Shown here one piece after another: positions 1 to 8,082 of a stretch of DNA of 64,000 nt. The notes below the pieces were generated by a model. That model did not search any database and was not told where the DNA came from. It saw only the letters and a program-made list of their open reading frames with translations. A program made the translations under genes and the position numbers. The DNA is from Neopararhizobium haloflavum (GTDB lineage: Bacteria > Pseudomonadota > Alphaproteobacteria > Rhizobiales > Rhizobiaceae), in assembly GCF_002750855.1 (NCBI RefSeq), contig NZ_NWUC01000002.1, forward strand, positions 496,001 through 560,000, read 5' to 3'. Position 1 is the stretch's first letter, and every line of letters starts with the position of its first letter.

Positions 1-323
1 TGCGAATTGGCCCGCATTCCATCGAAGACCTCCTGAACGGAAGCGCGCACATTCGGCTGGTAGCGTGCCGCATCGCGCGAGACGCCCATCAGCGCGTTGG
101 GCTCTTCCGCCCCGGCCGAGAGCACGCCGCGGGGCCGGTGATACTTGAACGAACGGCCCATGAGATGAATGCCGTTGGCAAGAAGGGCGGAGGCGAGCGT
201 GTCACCTTCGAGCGCGGTCAACTGCTTGCCGTCAAAGGTAAAGCGTGCGGTTCTGGCTGGTGTCAGCCGTCCGGCGCCGGCGACCCTGTTCGCGCCCGAC
301 GTCATGCGATGCGGTGCGCTCAT
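1..323 (-). CDS. soxA: Sarcosine oxidase alpha subunit, N-terminal part (cut by window edge)
   Basis: The first 107 residues are present; the gene continues beyond the left edge. They include the segment GRSFKYHRPRG, typical of the ferredoxin-like N-terminal domain of SoxA and related amine oxidase alpha subunits. The start ATG overlaps the soxD stop in an ATGA, so the two are translationally coupled. In the heterotetrameric enzyme the alpha subunit binds NAD and tetrahydrofolate, and the complex demethylates sarcosine to glycine with formation of 5,10-methylene-tetrahydrofolate and hydrogen peroxide. The soxB-soxD-soxA order is the usual one, with soxG expected next outside the window. Confidence 0.92.
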   Translation of the reverse strand, partial: MSAPHRMTSGANRVAGAGRLTPARTARFTFDGKQLTALEGDTLASALLANGIHLMGRSFKYHRPRGVLSAGAEEPNALMGVSRDAARYQPNVRASVQEVFDGMRANS

Positions 324-631
324 GCCGACGTTCCTTTCTGCGCCTTGAGAGCGTCGAGGTCCGGTTTGGGCTTGCCGGCTTCGTAGGTTGCCAGAAACTT
401 GTCGGTGATCGTGTTTCTGACGGCGTTGAAAAAGCGCCCGCAACCATGGATGTGCCGCCAGCGCTCGAAGACCTCGCCTTTCCTATTGTCGCGGATGAAG
501 AAATAGCCCTGAAAGGCCTCCTCCGAGAGGTCAGCCATGGCGTCCGGTCGTGCAATATGCGCCTCGCCGGCGTGGCGGAACTCGATCTCCGGTCTTTCTT
601 CCGCGCAGTAAGGACAGTGGATCAGAAGCAT
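320..631 (-). CDS. soxD: Sarcosine oxidase delta subunit
   Basis: A 103-residue protein matching the small zinc-binding delta subunit. Ligand candidates are C6 and C9 in a CPYC motif plus H60 and C64 in RHIHGCGR, the same spacing as in characterised SoxD proteins. The delta subunit has no redox centre and stabilises the complex. The gene lies 21 bp downstream of soxB and its stop overlaps the soxA start, consistent with one operon. Confidence 0.93.
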   Translation of the reverse strand: MLLIHCPYCAEERPEIEFRHAGEAHIARPDAMADLSEEAFQGYFFIRDNRKGEVFERWRHIHGCGRFFNAVRNTITDKFLATYEAGKPKPDLDALKAQKGTSA

Positions 632-652
632 TCTTTCAGCCCTTTTTCACAT

Positions 653-1906
653 TCAGTGCGCAACGGCGGCGGCGGCGGCCTCGTCGATCAGCCGGCCGGT
701 GCGGAAGCGTTCAAGCGTGAAATTCTCATTGATCTTGTGCGGCGCATCGTTGGCGATGGTGTGGGCGAACACATGCGCCGATCCCGGTGTCGCCTTGAAG
801 CCGCCCGTTCCCCAACCGCAGTTGACGTAAAGACCTTTCACCGGGGTTTTTGCCAGGATCGGCGAACGGTCAGGCGTGACGTCGACGATGCCTCCCCAGG
901 AGCGCAGCATCTTCATGCGCGTGAATATCGGGAACATCTCGCAGATGGCATCCAGGGTGTGCTGTATGATGTGAAGGCCGCCGGTCTGCGAATAGGACGT
1001 GTACTGGTCCGTGCCCGCGCCGATGACGAGTTCGCCCTTGTCCGACTGCGAAATATAGGCATGCACCGTGTTCGACATGACGACACAGGGGAAGATTGGC
1101 TTGACGGGCTCGGAAACGAGCGCCTGCAACGGAAAGCTTTCGAGCGGCATGTGGACGCCTGCCATGTCCATCAGGACGGAGGTATGGCCGGCAGCAACGA
1201 CGCCGACCTTCTTGGCGCCGATGAAGCCGCGCGCCGTGTCGACGCCCTTGACCTCGCCGTTCGGACCCCGCCGAATGCCGGTCACCTCGCAGTTCTGGAT
1301 GATGTGCACGCCCATGTCGGATGCGGCGCGCGCATAGCCCCAGGCGACGGCATCGTGACGGGCGACCCCGCCCCGTCTCTGAAGGGCGGCGCCCATGACC
1401 GGATAGCGCGCCGACTGAGATATGTTCAGCGGCGGGCAAAACGCCTTCGCCTCCTCAGGCTCCAGCCATTCGTTGTCGACACCATTGAGCCGGTTCGAAT
1501 GGACATGCCGCTTGGCGGATTGAACGTCATGAACATTGTGCTGCAACATCATCACGCCGCGGGCGGAATACATGACGTTGTAGTTCAGTTCCTGCGACAG
1601 ATCCTGCCAGAGATTGAGCGCATGGTTATAAAGGCCGGCGCTTTCGTCGTAGAGATAGTTGGACCGGATGATCGTCGTGTTGCGTCCGGTATTGCCACCG
1701 CCGAGCCATCCCTTTTCGATGACGGCAACATTGCGGATGCCGTGCTCCCTGGCGAGATAGTAGGCGGTTCCGAGCCCATGGCCCCCCGCTCCCACAATCA
1801 CGACATCATAGGATGAGCGCGGTTCTGGCGAGGACCATTGCTTCTCCCAGCCATTGTGGCCGCGCATGGCCTCGCGGGCTATCGCGAAGACGGAATATTT
1901 GCGCAT
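653..1906 (-). CDS. soxB: Sarcosine oxidase beta subunit
   Basis: A 417-residue FAD-dependent oxidoreductase. A dinucleotide-binding motif (VGAGGHGLG, residues 38-46) begins the FAD domain. The motif GGVARHD (179-185) holds H184, which matches the histidine that carries covalent FMN between the alpha and beta subunits in this family. The subunit oxidises sarcosine, and electrons pass to FMN and oxygen. The ATG start is preceded by GGGAGC. It is the first gene of a leftward soxBDA operon; an inverted repeat overlaps a possible -35 element upstream. Glycine betaine or choline breakdown is the usual source of sarcosine, but the upstream steps are not in this window. Confidence 0.95.
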   Translation of the reverse strand: MRKYSVFAIAREAMRGHNGWEKQWSSPEPRSSYDVVIVGAGGHGLGTAYYLAREHGIRNVAVIEKGWLGGGNTGRNTTIIRSNYLYDESAGLYNHALNLWQDLSQELNYNVMYSARGVMMLQHNVHDVQSAKRHVHSNRLNGVDNEWLEPEEAKAFCPPLNISQSARYPVMGAALQRRGGVARHDAVAWGYARAASDMGVHIIQNCEVTGIRRGPNGEVKGVDTARGFIGAKKVGVVAAGHTSVLMDMAGVHMPLESFPLQALVSEPVKPIFPCVVMSNTVHAYISQSDKGELVIGAGTDQYTSYSQTGGLHIIQHTLDAICEMFPIFTRMKMLRSWGGIVDVTPDRSPILAKTPVKGLYVNCGWGTGGFKATPGSAHVFAHTIANDAPHKINENFTLERFRTGRLIDEAAAAAVAH

Positions 1907-2257
1907 GGAAGCTCCCGGTTCATCCCGATTCTATGTGTCGCTCTCAGCGGACGGGCGCTAGGCAACCTTGACAGCCATGTCAAATGCCCGGCCACGACAG
2001 TTGTCCCTTTGCGACTTATCACGACGCGTAACGTGACATCAGGACCGGCGCAAATTGATGGCATCGTCCCAGCCCTCGATGCAACCGCCGTGAAGCCGCG
2101 TATACTGGGCTTTCGCGGCGACTTTGGCCTAGACTTCAACCCATGATTCTGTTAACAAGCCGGCCAATCGCGCGGCGGACCGCTGAGCGACCGTATAATT
2201 ATGTCCGGCGGGAAATTGGCCGCCGTCTGCAACCAACGCTTAAGGAACGGGATAAAC
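1907..2257. other. Divergent intergenic region between soxB and rpsU
   Basis: This 351-bp stretch separates two divergent genes and must hold both promoters. Visible items are the inverted repeat at 1968-1983 with a possible soxB -35 (TTGACA, minus strand) and a TATAAT at 2194-2199 that could serve rpsU, although no good -35 stands 17 bp before it. I see no credible gene in it. Confidence 0.6.
1955..1983 (-). promoter_or_regulatory. Candidate soxB promoter with inverted repeat on the -35
   Basis: On the minus strand TTGACA (1983-1978) is followed after 17 bp by TAGCGC (1960-1955). TTGACA is one arm of the perfect inverted repeat TTGACA-N4-TGTCAA (1968-1983), so a dimeric regulator could occlude the -35. 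The -10 match is poor, so this is a suggestion only. Confidence 0.35.
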
Positions 2258-2488
2258 GTGCAGGTTCTAGTCCGCGATAACAACGTCGATCAGGCGCTCC
2301 GCGCGCTGAAGAAGAAGATGCAGCGTGAAGGCATCTTCCGGGAAATGAAGATGCGAGACTTCTACGAGAAGCCCTCGCAGAAGCGCGCACGCGAGAAGGC
2401 AGAAGCCGTTCGCCGCGTGCGCAAGCTGGCCCGCAAGCGCGCACAGCGCGAAGGCCTCATCGGCGGCCGGGCAAGCGCGGCTCGATAG
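2258..2488 (+). CDS. rpsU: 30S ribosomal protein S21
   Basis: The protein begins [14 protein letters not shown] and is strongly basic, as in rhizobial S21 (76 residues here). S21 is a small-subunit protein that acts around initiation. I chose the GTG at 2258 over an in-frame ATG at 2201 because the protein then matches the family's N-terminus and AAGGAA lies just upstream at 2242-2247. A strong intrinsic terminator follows, so it is probably monocistronic. Confidence 0.93.
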   Translation: MQVLVRDNNVDQALRALKKKMQREGIFREMKMRDFYEKPSQKRAREKAEAVRRVRKLARKRAQREGLIGGRASAAR

Positions 2489-2529
2489 AGTCATTGCCGA
2501 TATTTCGGCGCTATTTCAGATCATCAAGG

Positions 2530-2566
2530 GGCGGGCGCGATTCCATCGCACCCGCCTTTGTTTTTT
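2530..2566 (+). terminator. Intrinsic terminator after rpsU
   Basis: An 11-bp stem with one mismatch (2530-2540 with 2546-2556) is followed by a T-rich run TTTGTTTTTT. Confidence 0.85.
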
Positions 2567-2643
2567 CCGGTGCCTGGCGCTACAGTCCGCCGAGGCAATC
2601 GGACCGCACCAACGATAACGACCAACGACAGGGATTTCGGACA

Positions 2644-3507
2644 TTGCGCAAGACGATCGACCTCAGCGCCACGGCGGCTTTTTCGACACGCATGGCCACG
2701 CCGGCTGTCCTGCTGGCCGCGGGGCTCGTGCTCTCGGCCTGCCAGTCAGCCGTTCCGAATGCGGATACGTTGCGGATCGACGCCGCATCCGGCAGCGAGC
2801 AGAACATCGCCTCGCTCACCTCCGTCATTCAAAACAACCCGCGCGATCCGGAAGGCTACAATGTTCGCGGATCGGCCTATGGACGTTCGGGGCAGTTCCA
2901 GCAGGCGATCAACGACTTCGATCAGGCGATCGCGCTTAATCCGCGCTTTTTCCAGGCCTACGCAAATCGCGCGCTGATTCACCGCAACATGGGCAATCGT
3001 GAACAGGCGATCGCCGATTATAATCAGGCGCTTCAACTGAACCCGAACTACGACGCGGCTTATATCGGCCGCGGCAACATCTACCGCCAGGCCGGTTCGC
3101 TGGATGCCGCTTTCAACGACTACAATCGCGCGATCCAGCTCGAAACCAACGATCCGCGCGCCTATCACAATCGTGGGCTCATCCACCAGCAGCGTGGCAA
3201 TCATGCCGCGGCGATCGACGATTTCTCGAAATCGATCGCAATCTCGCCGCGCTCGCCGGCACCTTATAATGGCCGGGGTCTTTCCTATTTCGCCGCGGGC
3301 GATTCCGACAATGCGTTCACCGATTTCAATCGCGCGATCCAGCTCGACGACCAGGTGGCGGAGTCGTGGGCCAATCAGGCGCTGATCTACGAACAACGTG
3401 GCGAAATGGCACGTGCGGCCAAATCCTACGCGCGTGCGGCACAGCTTGATCCAAACTACCAGCCGGCCAAGGACGGCCTTGCGCGCACGCGTGGCAGCGC
3501 GGCCTGA
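2644..3507 (+). CDS. TPR-repeat lipoprotein
   Basis: A 287-residue protein with a lipoprotein signal ending in the lipobox LSAC (cysteine at about residue 33), so it is probably exported and lipid-anchored. The rest is a run of about six tetratricopeptide repeats, seen as recurring units such as AIADYNQALQLNPNY and AIDDFSKSIAISPRS, a fold that mediates protein-protein contacts, as in NlpI-like proteins. The start is uncertain: I prefer TTG at 2644 because AGGGA lies upstream and it gives a complete signal peptide; ATG at 2692 would also keep the lipobox. An intrinsic terminator follows. The partner is unknown. Confidence 0.85.
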   Translation: MRKTIDLSATAAFSTRMATPAVLLAAGLVLSACQSAVPNADTLRIDAASGSEQNIASLTSVIQNNPRDPEGYNVRGSAYGRSGQFQQAINDFDQAIALNPRFFQAYANRALIHRNMGNREQAIADYNQALQLNPNYDAAYIGRGNIYRQAGSLDAAFNDYNRAIQLETNDPRAYHNRGLIHQQRGNHAAAIDDFSKSIAISPRSPAPYNGRGLSYFAAGDSDNAFTDFNRAIQLDDQVAESWANQALIYEQRGEMARAAKSYARAAQLDPNYQPAKDGLARTRGSAA

Positions 3508-3553
3508 GCCTCTATTCCTCGCCGATCGAGCGATCATTGGCGGACACTACCGG

Positions 3554-3587
3554 GCGCCCGACATCTTTCATGTCGGGCGCTTTTTTT
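3554..3587 (+). terminator. Intrinsic terminator after the TPR lipoprotein gene
   Basis: A perfect 11-bp stem (3554-3564 with 3570-3580) with a 5-nt loop is followed by seven T residues. Confidence 0.93.
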
Positions 3588-3648
3588 GTGGCTTCAGAGA
3601 ACCGTTCAGCCCCCGGACCTTGCGCCTCACCGAGCCGCCTGGGCACGG

Positions 3649-3679
3649 AAAAGGGCGGCGAAGCTTCCCTCACCGCCCT
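3649..3679 (-). terminator. Intrinsic terminator after pntB
   Basis: On the minus strand GGGCGG pairs with CCGCCC (3678-3673 with 3658-3653) and is followed by TTTT. It ends the leftward cox-pnt operon, facing the rightward TPR gene. Confidence 0.7.
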
Positions 3680-3706
3680 CCATCACGTCTGGCCAGACTA
3701 ATCGCC

Positions 3707-5107
3707 TCAGTGCTCTTCCAGCGCCTTGACGATGTCTTCCGTCATCTTCTTCGCATCGGCGAGCAGCATCATGGTGCCGTCCTTGTAGAACAGCGTGTTG
3801 TCGATGCCGGCATAGCCCGAGCCAAGCGAACGCTTCACGAACAGGCAGGTCTTCGCCTTGTCGACGTCGAGGATCGGCATGCCGTAGATGGGCGAAGACG
3901 GATCGTCGCGTGCGGCGGGGTTCGTCACGTCGTTGGCGCCGATGACATAGGCGACATCCGCCTGCGAGAACTCCGAATTGATGTCTTCCAGCTCGAAGAC
4001 CTCGTCATAAGGCACATTTGCTTCCGCGAGCAGAACGTTCATGTGGCCAGGCATGCGACCCGCCACGGGGTGGATCGCATACTTCACCTCAACGCCCTTT
4101 TCCTTCAGCGTATCGGCCATTTCACGCAGCGCATGCTGGGCCTGCGCTACAGCCATGCCGTACCCCGGCACAATGATGACCTTGGAGGCATTCGACATCA
4201 GGAACGCTGCATCATCGGCCGAACCCTGCTTGATCGTGCGATCGATGTCGTCGTCGCTCGCAGCTGCCTGTTCGCCGCCAAAGCCGCCAAGAATGACGGA
4301 GACGAAGGAGCGGTTCATGCCCTTGCACATGATGTAGCTGAGGATGGCACCCGAAGAGCCGACAAGCGCGCCGGTGACGATCAGTGCAAGATTGCCGAGC
4401 GTGAAGCCAATGCCGGCTGCGGCCCAGCCGGAATAGGAATTGAGCATCGAAACGACGACCGGCATGTCGGCGCCACCGATCGGAATGATGATCAGCACAC
4501 CGAGCGCCAGCGCCGCAATGACGATCAGCCAGAAGACGAAATGGCTCTCGGTGCCAACCAGGATCGCGATGAGAACCACGATGGCCGCCGCAAGCCCGGC
4601 ATTCAGGGCATGGCGTCCCGGCAGCATGATCGGCTTTCCCGACATACGGCCATCAAGCTTCAGAAAAGCGATGATCGAACCGGTGAAGGTGATCGCGCCG
4701 ATCGCGACACCAAGCGACATTTCGATCAACGCCGTCGCCGGAATCGATCCGATCATTCCGATGCCGAATGACGACGGCGCATAAAGCGCTGCCGCGGCGA
4801 CGAGCACGGCGGCAAGACCGACCAGCGAATGGAACGCCGCAACCAGCTGCGGCATCGCCGTCATCGGAATGCGCTTGGCGATCACGGCACCCGCGCCACC
4901 GCCGATCGCAAGTCCGGCGACAATCAACAGGAAGCCGCCGAACGAAGGGCCGGCAAGGATCAGCGTCGTGAGAATCGCAATCCCCATGCCGATAATGCCG
5001 TAAAGGTTGCCCTGACGGCTTGTCGTCGGATGAGAAAGTCCACGCAGCGCCAGGATGAACAGCACCGCCGAGACCAGGTAGAAGAAGGCTGAAATATTTA
5101 CAGACAT
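3707..5107 (-). CDS. pntB: NAD(P) transhydrogenase beta subunit
   Basis: A 466-residue membrane protein with a large N-terminal set of transmembrane helices (domain II) and a C-terminal NADP-binding domain III. Domain III carries the hallmark VPGYGMAVAQAQ at about residue 314 and KRSLGSGYAG near the C-terminus. With the two alpha polypeptides it couples hydride transfer from NADH to NADP+ to inward proton movement across the cytoplasmic membrane, supplying NADPH. It is the last gene of the leftward operon and ends in a terminator. Confidence 0.96.
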   Translation of the reverse strand: MSVNISAFFYLVSAVLFILALRGLSHPTTSRQGNLYGIIGMGIAILTTLILAGPSFGGFLLIVAGLAIGGGAGAVIAKRIPMTAMPQLVAAFHSLVGLAAVLVAAAALYAPSSFGIGMIGSIPATALIEMSLGVAIGAITFTGSIIAFLKLDGRMSGKPIMLPGRHALNAGLAAAIVVLIAILVGTESHFVFWLIVIAALALGVLIIIPIGGADMPVVVSMLNSYSGWAAAGIGFTLGNLALIVTGALVGSSGAILSYIMCKGMNRSFVSVILGGFGGEQAAASDDDIDRTIKQGSADDAAFLMSNASKVIIVPGYGMAVAQAQHALREMADTLKEKGVEVKYAIHPVAGRMPGHMNVLLAEANVPYDEVFELEDINSEFSQADVAYVIGANDVTNPAARDDPSSPIYGMPILDVDKAKTCLFVKRSLGSGYAGIDNTLFYKDGTMMLLADAKKMTEDIVKALEEH

Positions 5108-5118
5108 CGATCAGCCCC

Positions 5119-5532
5119 TCACTTTTCTTTTTTCTTGTACATGGCGAGCATGCGCTGGGTGACGAGGAAACCGCCAAAGATGTTCACCGAGGCAAGCACA
5201 AGGGCCACGAAGCCGAACCCGGTGGCCAGGCCACTGGACGAAATACCGACCGCGAGCAGCGCTCCGACCACGATGACGGACGAGATCGCGTTGGTGACCG
5301 ACATGAGGGGCGTGTGCAGCGCCGGGGTCACCGACCAGACGACATAATACCCAACGAAAATCGCAAGCACGAAGATCGCCAGTTGGAAGATAAACGGGTC
5401 TATCGCACCGCCAGAGATGCCATGGGCGGCAGCACCCGCCGCCTCGGCCATTCCGCCGCTTGCCGCGTCGCGCACGCCATCGGTGGCGCGCTGCAGCTGC
5501 TCCAAGGCTTGTTCGAGTTCCGGGCTTGCCAT
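5119..5532 (-). CDS. pntAB: NAD(P) transhydrogenase alpha subunit part 2 (membrane)
   Basis: A short protein (137 residues from the ATG at 5532) with about three hydrophobic helices, including the segment [19 protein letters not shown], which is diagnostic for the membrane part of the transhydrogenase alpha chain. In alphaproteobacteria the alpha chain is often split in two, as here. The pntAA stop and this ATG share a base (TGATG), and GGGAGAGG lies just upstream, so translation is coupled. A GTG three bases earlier is an alternative start. Confidence 0.94.
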   Translation of the reverse strand: MASPELEQALEQLQRATDGVRDAASGGMAEAAGAAAHGISGGAIDPFIFQLAIFVLAIFVGYYVVWSVTPALHTPLMSVTNAISSVIVVGALLAVGISSSGLATGFGFVALVLASVNIFGGFLVTQRMLAMYKKKEK

Positions 5533-6752
5533 CACGCCTCTCCCTTTTGTTCATCGGCGGTGGACGGCGCGGTCTCTTGCCCGACGTTTGCCGGTGTGGA
5601 TGGCTCGTCTTTCGGCGTTTCGGGCTCTGCCCCGCCGAATTTCGGGTGAACCACACGACCGTCATGGGTCAGCGCCGTCTGCTTGACGATCTCATCGTCG
5701 AAATCGATCGTGACCTCGCCGTCCTTTGCCATCGTCTGGAGGAATGTCAGAAGGTTCTTGGCATAGAGCAGCGATGCGCTGGCTGCGATGCGACCCGGAA
5801 CATTATTGTAGCCGATGACCCTGACGCCTTCGACTTCGGCAATCTTGCCGGCTTCCGCACCCTCAACATTGCCGCCGCGTTCGACAGCCAGATCGACGAC
5901 GATCGAGCCGGGCTTCATGGATTTCAGCATCTCGCGGGTGACGAGGCGCGGAGCGGGGCGGCCGGGAATGAGGGCAGTGGTGATGACGATATCCTGCTTG
6001 GCAATGTGCTCGGCCACGAGTTCCGCCTGCTCTGCCTGATACTCCTTCGACATCTCCTTGGCGTACCCGCCGGCAGCCTCGGCTTCCTTGAATTCGTCGT
6101 TCTCGACGGCAACGAACTTGCCGCCGAGGGAGGCCACCTGCTCTTTGGCGGCAGGGCGCACGTCGGTCGCCGAAACGGCTGCGCCGAGGCGCTTTGCCGT
6201 AGCGATCGCCTGAAGACCCGCGACGCCGGCACCCATGACGAAGACCTTGGCCGCAGGCACGGTACCCGCTGCCGTCATCATCATCGGCATTGCCCGGTCG
6301 AAGGTGTGCGCGGCGTCGATCACCGCCTGATAACCGGCAAGGTTCGCCTGCGACGAAAGAACATCCATCGACTGCGCGCGAGTGATTCGCGGCATCAGTT
6401 CCATGGCAAAGGCGGTGACGCCCTTGTCGGCCATTTCCTTGATCGCCGTCTCGTTGCCGTAGGGATCCATAATGGCGACGACGAGCGCGCCCTTTTTGTA
6501 CCCCGAAAGCTCCCCGCTCGCGGGACGGCGGACCTTCAGCACGACATCGGCTGCGGCGGCATCGCCTGCCTGCCCGATCCGGGCGCCGGCCTGCTCGAAC
6601 GCCTCGTCGGGAATCCTGGACCCGGCGCCGGCGCCGGCTTCAACGACCACGTCGAAGCCAAGTCCGGCCAGTTTCTTGATGCTGTCCGGCGAGCCCGCAA
6701 CGCGGCTCTCGCCCTCGGCAGTTTCCTTGGCGATGAAAATAGTCTTGGCCAC
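5532..6752 (-). CDS. pntAA: NAD(P) transhydrogenase alpha subunit part 1 (NAD-binding)
   Basis: A soluble protein of about 406 residues, the NAD(H)-binding domain I of the proton-translocating transhydrogenase, related to alanine dehydrogenase. The nucleotide-binding motif [19 protein letters not shown] lies mid-protein. The C-terminal 25 or so residues are a low-complexity tail rich in E, P, T and A. I chose the GTG at 6752 (protein starting [10 protein letters not shown]) because AGGGAGAG precedes it at proper spacing; a TTG 15 bases upstream is also open. It is the first pnt gene, behind the oxidase subunit IV gene. Confidence 0.95.
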   Translation of the reverse strand: MAKTIFIAKETAEGESRVAGSPDSIKKLAGLGFDVVVEAGAGAGSRIPDEAFEQAGARIGQAGDAAAADVVLKVRRPASGELSGYKKGALVVAIMDPYGNETAIKEMADKGVTAFAMELMPRITRAQSMDVLSSQANLAGYQAVIDAAHTFDRAMPMMMTAAGTVPAAKVFVMGAGVAGLQAIATAKRLGAAVSATDVRPAAKEQVASLGGKFVAVENDEFKEAEAAGGYAKEMSKEYQAEQAELVAEHIAKQDIVITTALIPGRPAPRLVTREMLKSMKPGSIVVDLAVERGGNVEGAEAGKIAEVEGVRVIGYNNVPGRIAASASLLYAKNLLTFLQTMAKDGEVTIDFDDEIVKQTALTHDGRVVHPKFGGAEPETPKDEPSTPANVGQETAPSTADEQKGEA

Positions 6753-6845
6753 GCTACTCTCCCTCAATTCGCGCCCAACAGAACACCGGTCTCACCTGCT
6801 GGCGCCATGCTCCGAAGAGATGCGAAAGCGGTGAGGTGCGGAAGT

Positions 6846-7070
6846 CTATTTCATGAGGTAGAAGCCGCCGGCGCACAGAAGGATGAAGAGCACCGTTGCC
6901 GAAAAGAAACCGGCAGTGGTGAAGAATCCAAACGCCATGGCGATGAGCAATGCTACGCAGAACAGCGTGCCCCACTTGGCGGCACCGAGAAAGAACGAAT
7001 AGGTCTTCTCGTGCTCGGCGTAATCCATCTCGGCGCCCATCTCGAGGGGACCGGATTTTTCTTCTGACAT
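6846..7070 (-). CDS. aa3-type cytochrome c oxidase subunit IV
   Basis: A 74-residue protein with the motif MDYAEHEKTYSFFL followed by two hydrophobic segments, matching the small bacterial aa3 cytochrome oxidase subunit IV family. This is a single-chain accessory subunit of the proton-pumping oxidase in the cytoplasmic membrane. I chose the ATG at 7070 (MSEEKSG) over a GTG 15 bases upstream. It lies just upstream of pntAA on the same strand, an arrangement common in Rhizobiales, so it may lead the transhydrogenase operon. Confidence 0.88.
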   Translation of the reverse strand: MSEEKSGPLEMGAEMDYAEHEKTYSFFLGAAKWGTLFCVALLIAMAFGFFTTAGFFSATVLFILLCAGGFYLMK

Positions 7071-7180
7071 GGGCAGGCTCTCCACACTGGCTTAGTGCCG
7101 CCCGGAATACACAAACCGTACCGCAAGAGCAATGCTGACGACGGCCATTGCGACGCGGTGTCCCGCCCGGGCGGCGCGGA

Positions 7181-7927
7181 TCAGGCTGCGACGGTTCTCG
7201 CCAGTTCCGTTTCGAACAAGCGGCGTGCCGTTGGCCGGATCGTCAACGGCACCGATTTCAGCGCCGCAGCAGGCGCGAACAGCTTCTCGCGCTCGCGCGG
7301 CTCGGAATTGAAGAAGGGATAGCGTTGCACCACGCGGTCGTACATGAGGGCAATATTCGAGGCAAAAAGCGAGTTCGGATCGCAGATGCCCTCATGCGCG
7401 CGCGCCTCGGCGATCTGCGTGGCCCCGAAGGTCCGGCGGTAGAACGCGTGATGCGCCTGGCGTATCGAAGCGAGACAGTAGTTCACCTCGAAATACTTGG
7501 ACGCCATCGTCGCGAGGCGCAATGTAATGTAGGGCATCGGCAACTCGCCCATCGTTTCCGGGTCGCTCGCATGCCGAACGGGGTCGATGAAGGTCATTCC
7601 CTGGTCGAGCAGAGGATCCAGCACATCTGAGAAGATATCGTAGGCCGTGCCATGGCGATGCTCGCCGACAAGATGGTGCAGCCGGATCGTGCTGATCAGT
7701 CGCTCGCGATAATAAATGGCGAAGACGTGGGCATGGCTGTGAAAATCGATCTCGTCGATGATCGGCCCGTCCCGGTCCATCACGTTATGGGTTCGGTACG
7801 AGAGCGCCCGAAGACGGCCAACTTCCTCCAGGTCTTCGGCGCTTTCCACCCGGCGATACTCGATATCATCCATGATGGAGAGGTATTTTTCCGCCCATTC
7901 GACGCGTGAACGCAATGCCTGATCCAT
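7181..7927 (-). CDS. FeeM-type N-acyl amino acid synthase / acyl-homoserine lactone synthase-like protein
   Basis: About 248 residues resembling the FeeM N-acyl amino acid synthase domain, a GNAT-fold relative of autoinducer synthases. Visible features are an N-terminal YRRVESAEDLEEVGRLRALSY segment, a central FIDPVRHA, and TLRLATMASKYF. These enzymes move an acyl chain from acyl carrier protein to an amino acid or related amine; substrates here cannot be read from sequence. I chose the ATG at 7927 because AGGGGG lies 9 bases upstream; an ATG at 7954 lacks a Shine-Dalgarno. The gene stands alone with its own promoter carrying a near-perfect palindrome. No luxR-type gene is adjacent. Confidence 0.8.
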   Translation of the reverse strand: MDQALRSRVEWAEKYLSIMDDIEYRRVESAEDLEEVGRLRALSYRTHNVMDRDGPIIDEIDFHSHAHVFAIYYRERLISTIRLHHLVGEHRHGTAYDIFSDVLDPLLDQGMTFIDPVRHASDPETMGELPMPYITLRLATMASKYFEVNYCLASIRQAHHAFYRRTFGATQIAEARAHEGICDPNSLFASNIALMYDRVVQRYPFFNSEPREREKLFAPAAALKSVPLTIRPTARRLFETELARTVAA

Positions 7928-7954
7928 ATCCGGCGCCCCCTGATATTCGGCCAT

Positions 7955-7990
7955 TGAGTAAAATTGTACTCAAATGCCGCAAAAGAGCAA
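7955..7990 (-). promoter_or_regulatory. Promoter with palindromic operator upstream of the FeeM-type gene
   Basis: On the minus strand TTGCTC (7990-7985) and TACAAT (7968-7963) are 16 bp apart, a good sigma-70 pair. The -10 lies inside an 18-bp palindrome (7955-7972) with one mismatched pair, arms TGAGTA and TACTCA. Predicted transcription start is near 7955, leaving a short leader before the ATG at 7927. Confidence 0.55.
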
Positions 7991-8042
7991 CGACAGGTAG
8001 CAATGCGGATGCATTAAACATTCGTTATGGTTAAAATGCGAA

Positions 8043-8061
8043 AGCGCCCGGAGAGGGCGCT
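8043..8061 (-). terminator. Hairpin terminator after the GGDEF-EAL gene
   Basis: AGCGCCC pairs perfectly with GGGCGCT (8061-8055 with 8049-8043), loop TCTCC, followed on the minus strand by TTTCGCATTTT, an interrupted T-run. Confidence 0.55.
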
Positions 8062-8082
8062 GTGAGCCGGGAGGAAAGTGGC

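Noticed and set aside
245-1816. A 523-codon open frame on the plus strand, antisense to soxD and soxB
   Set aside because: It mirrors the codon structure of the real genes on the other strand, has no recognisable domain, and is a usual effect of high GC content.
2800-3480. Regular repeats of about 100 bp
   Set aside because: They are tetratricopeptide repeats in the protein, with diverged DNA, not a tandem DNA array.
5460-7067. A 535-codon open frame antisense to pntAA and the oxidase subunit IV gene
   Set aside because: Composition is arginine- and histidine-heavy with no domain; the opposite strand holds clear genes.
8011-8040. TTAA-N13-TTAA, considered as a CtrA site
   Set aside because: The CtrA consensus needs a 7-bp spacer (TTAA-N7-TTAA); here it is 13.
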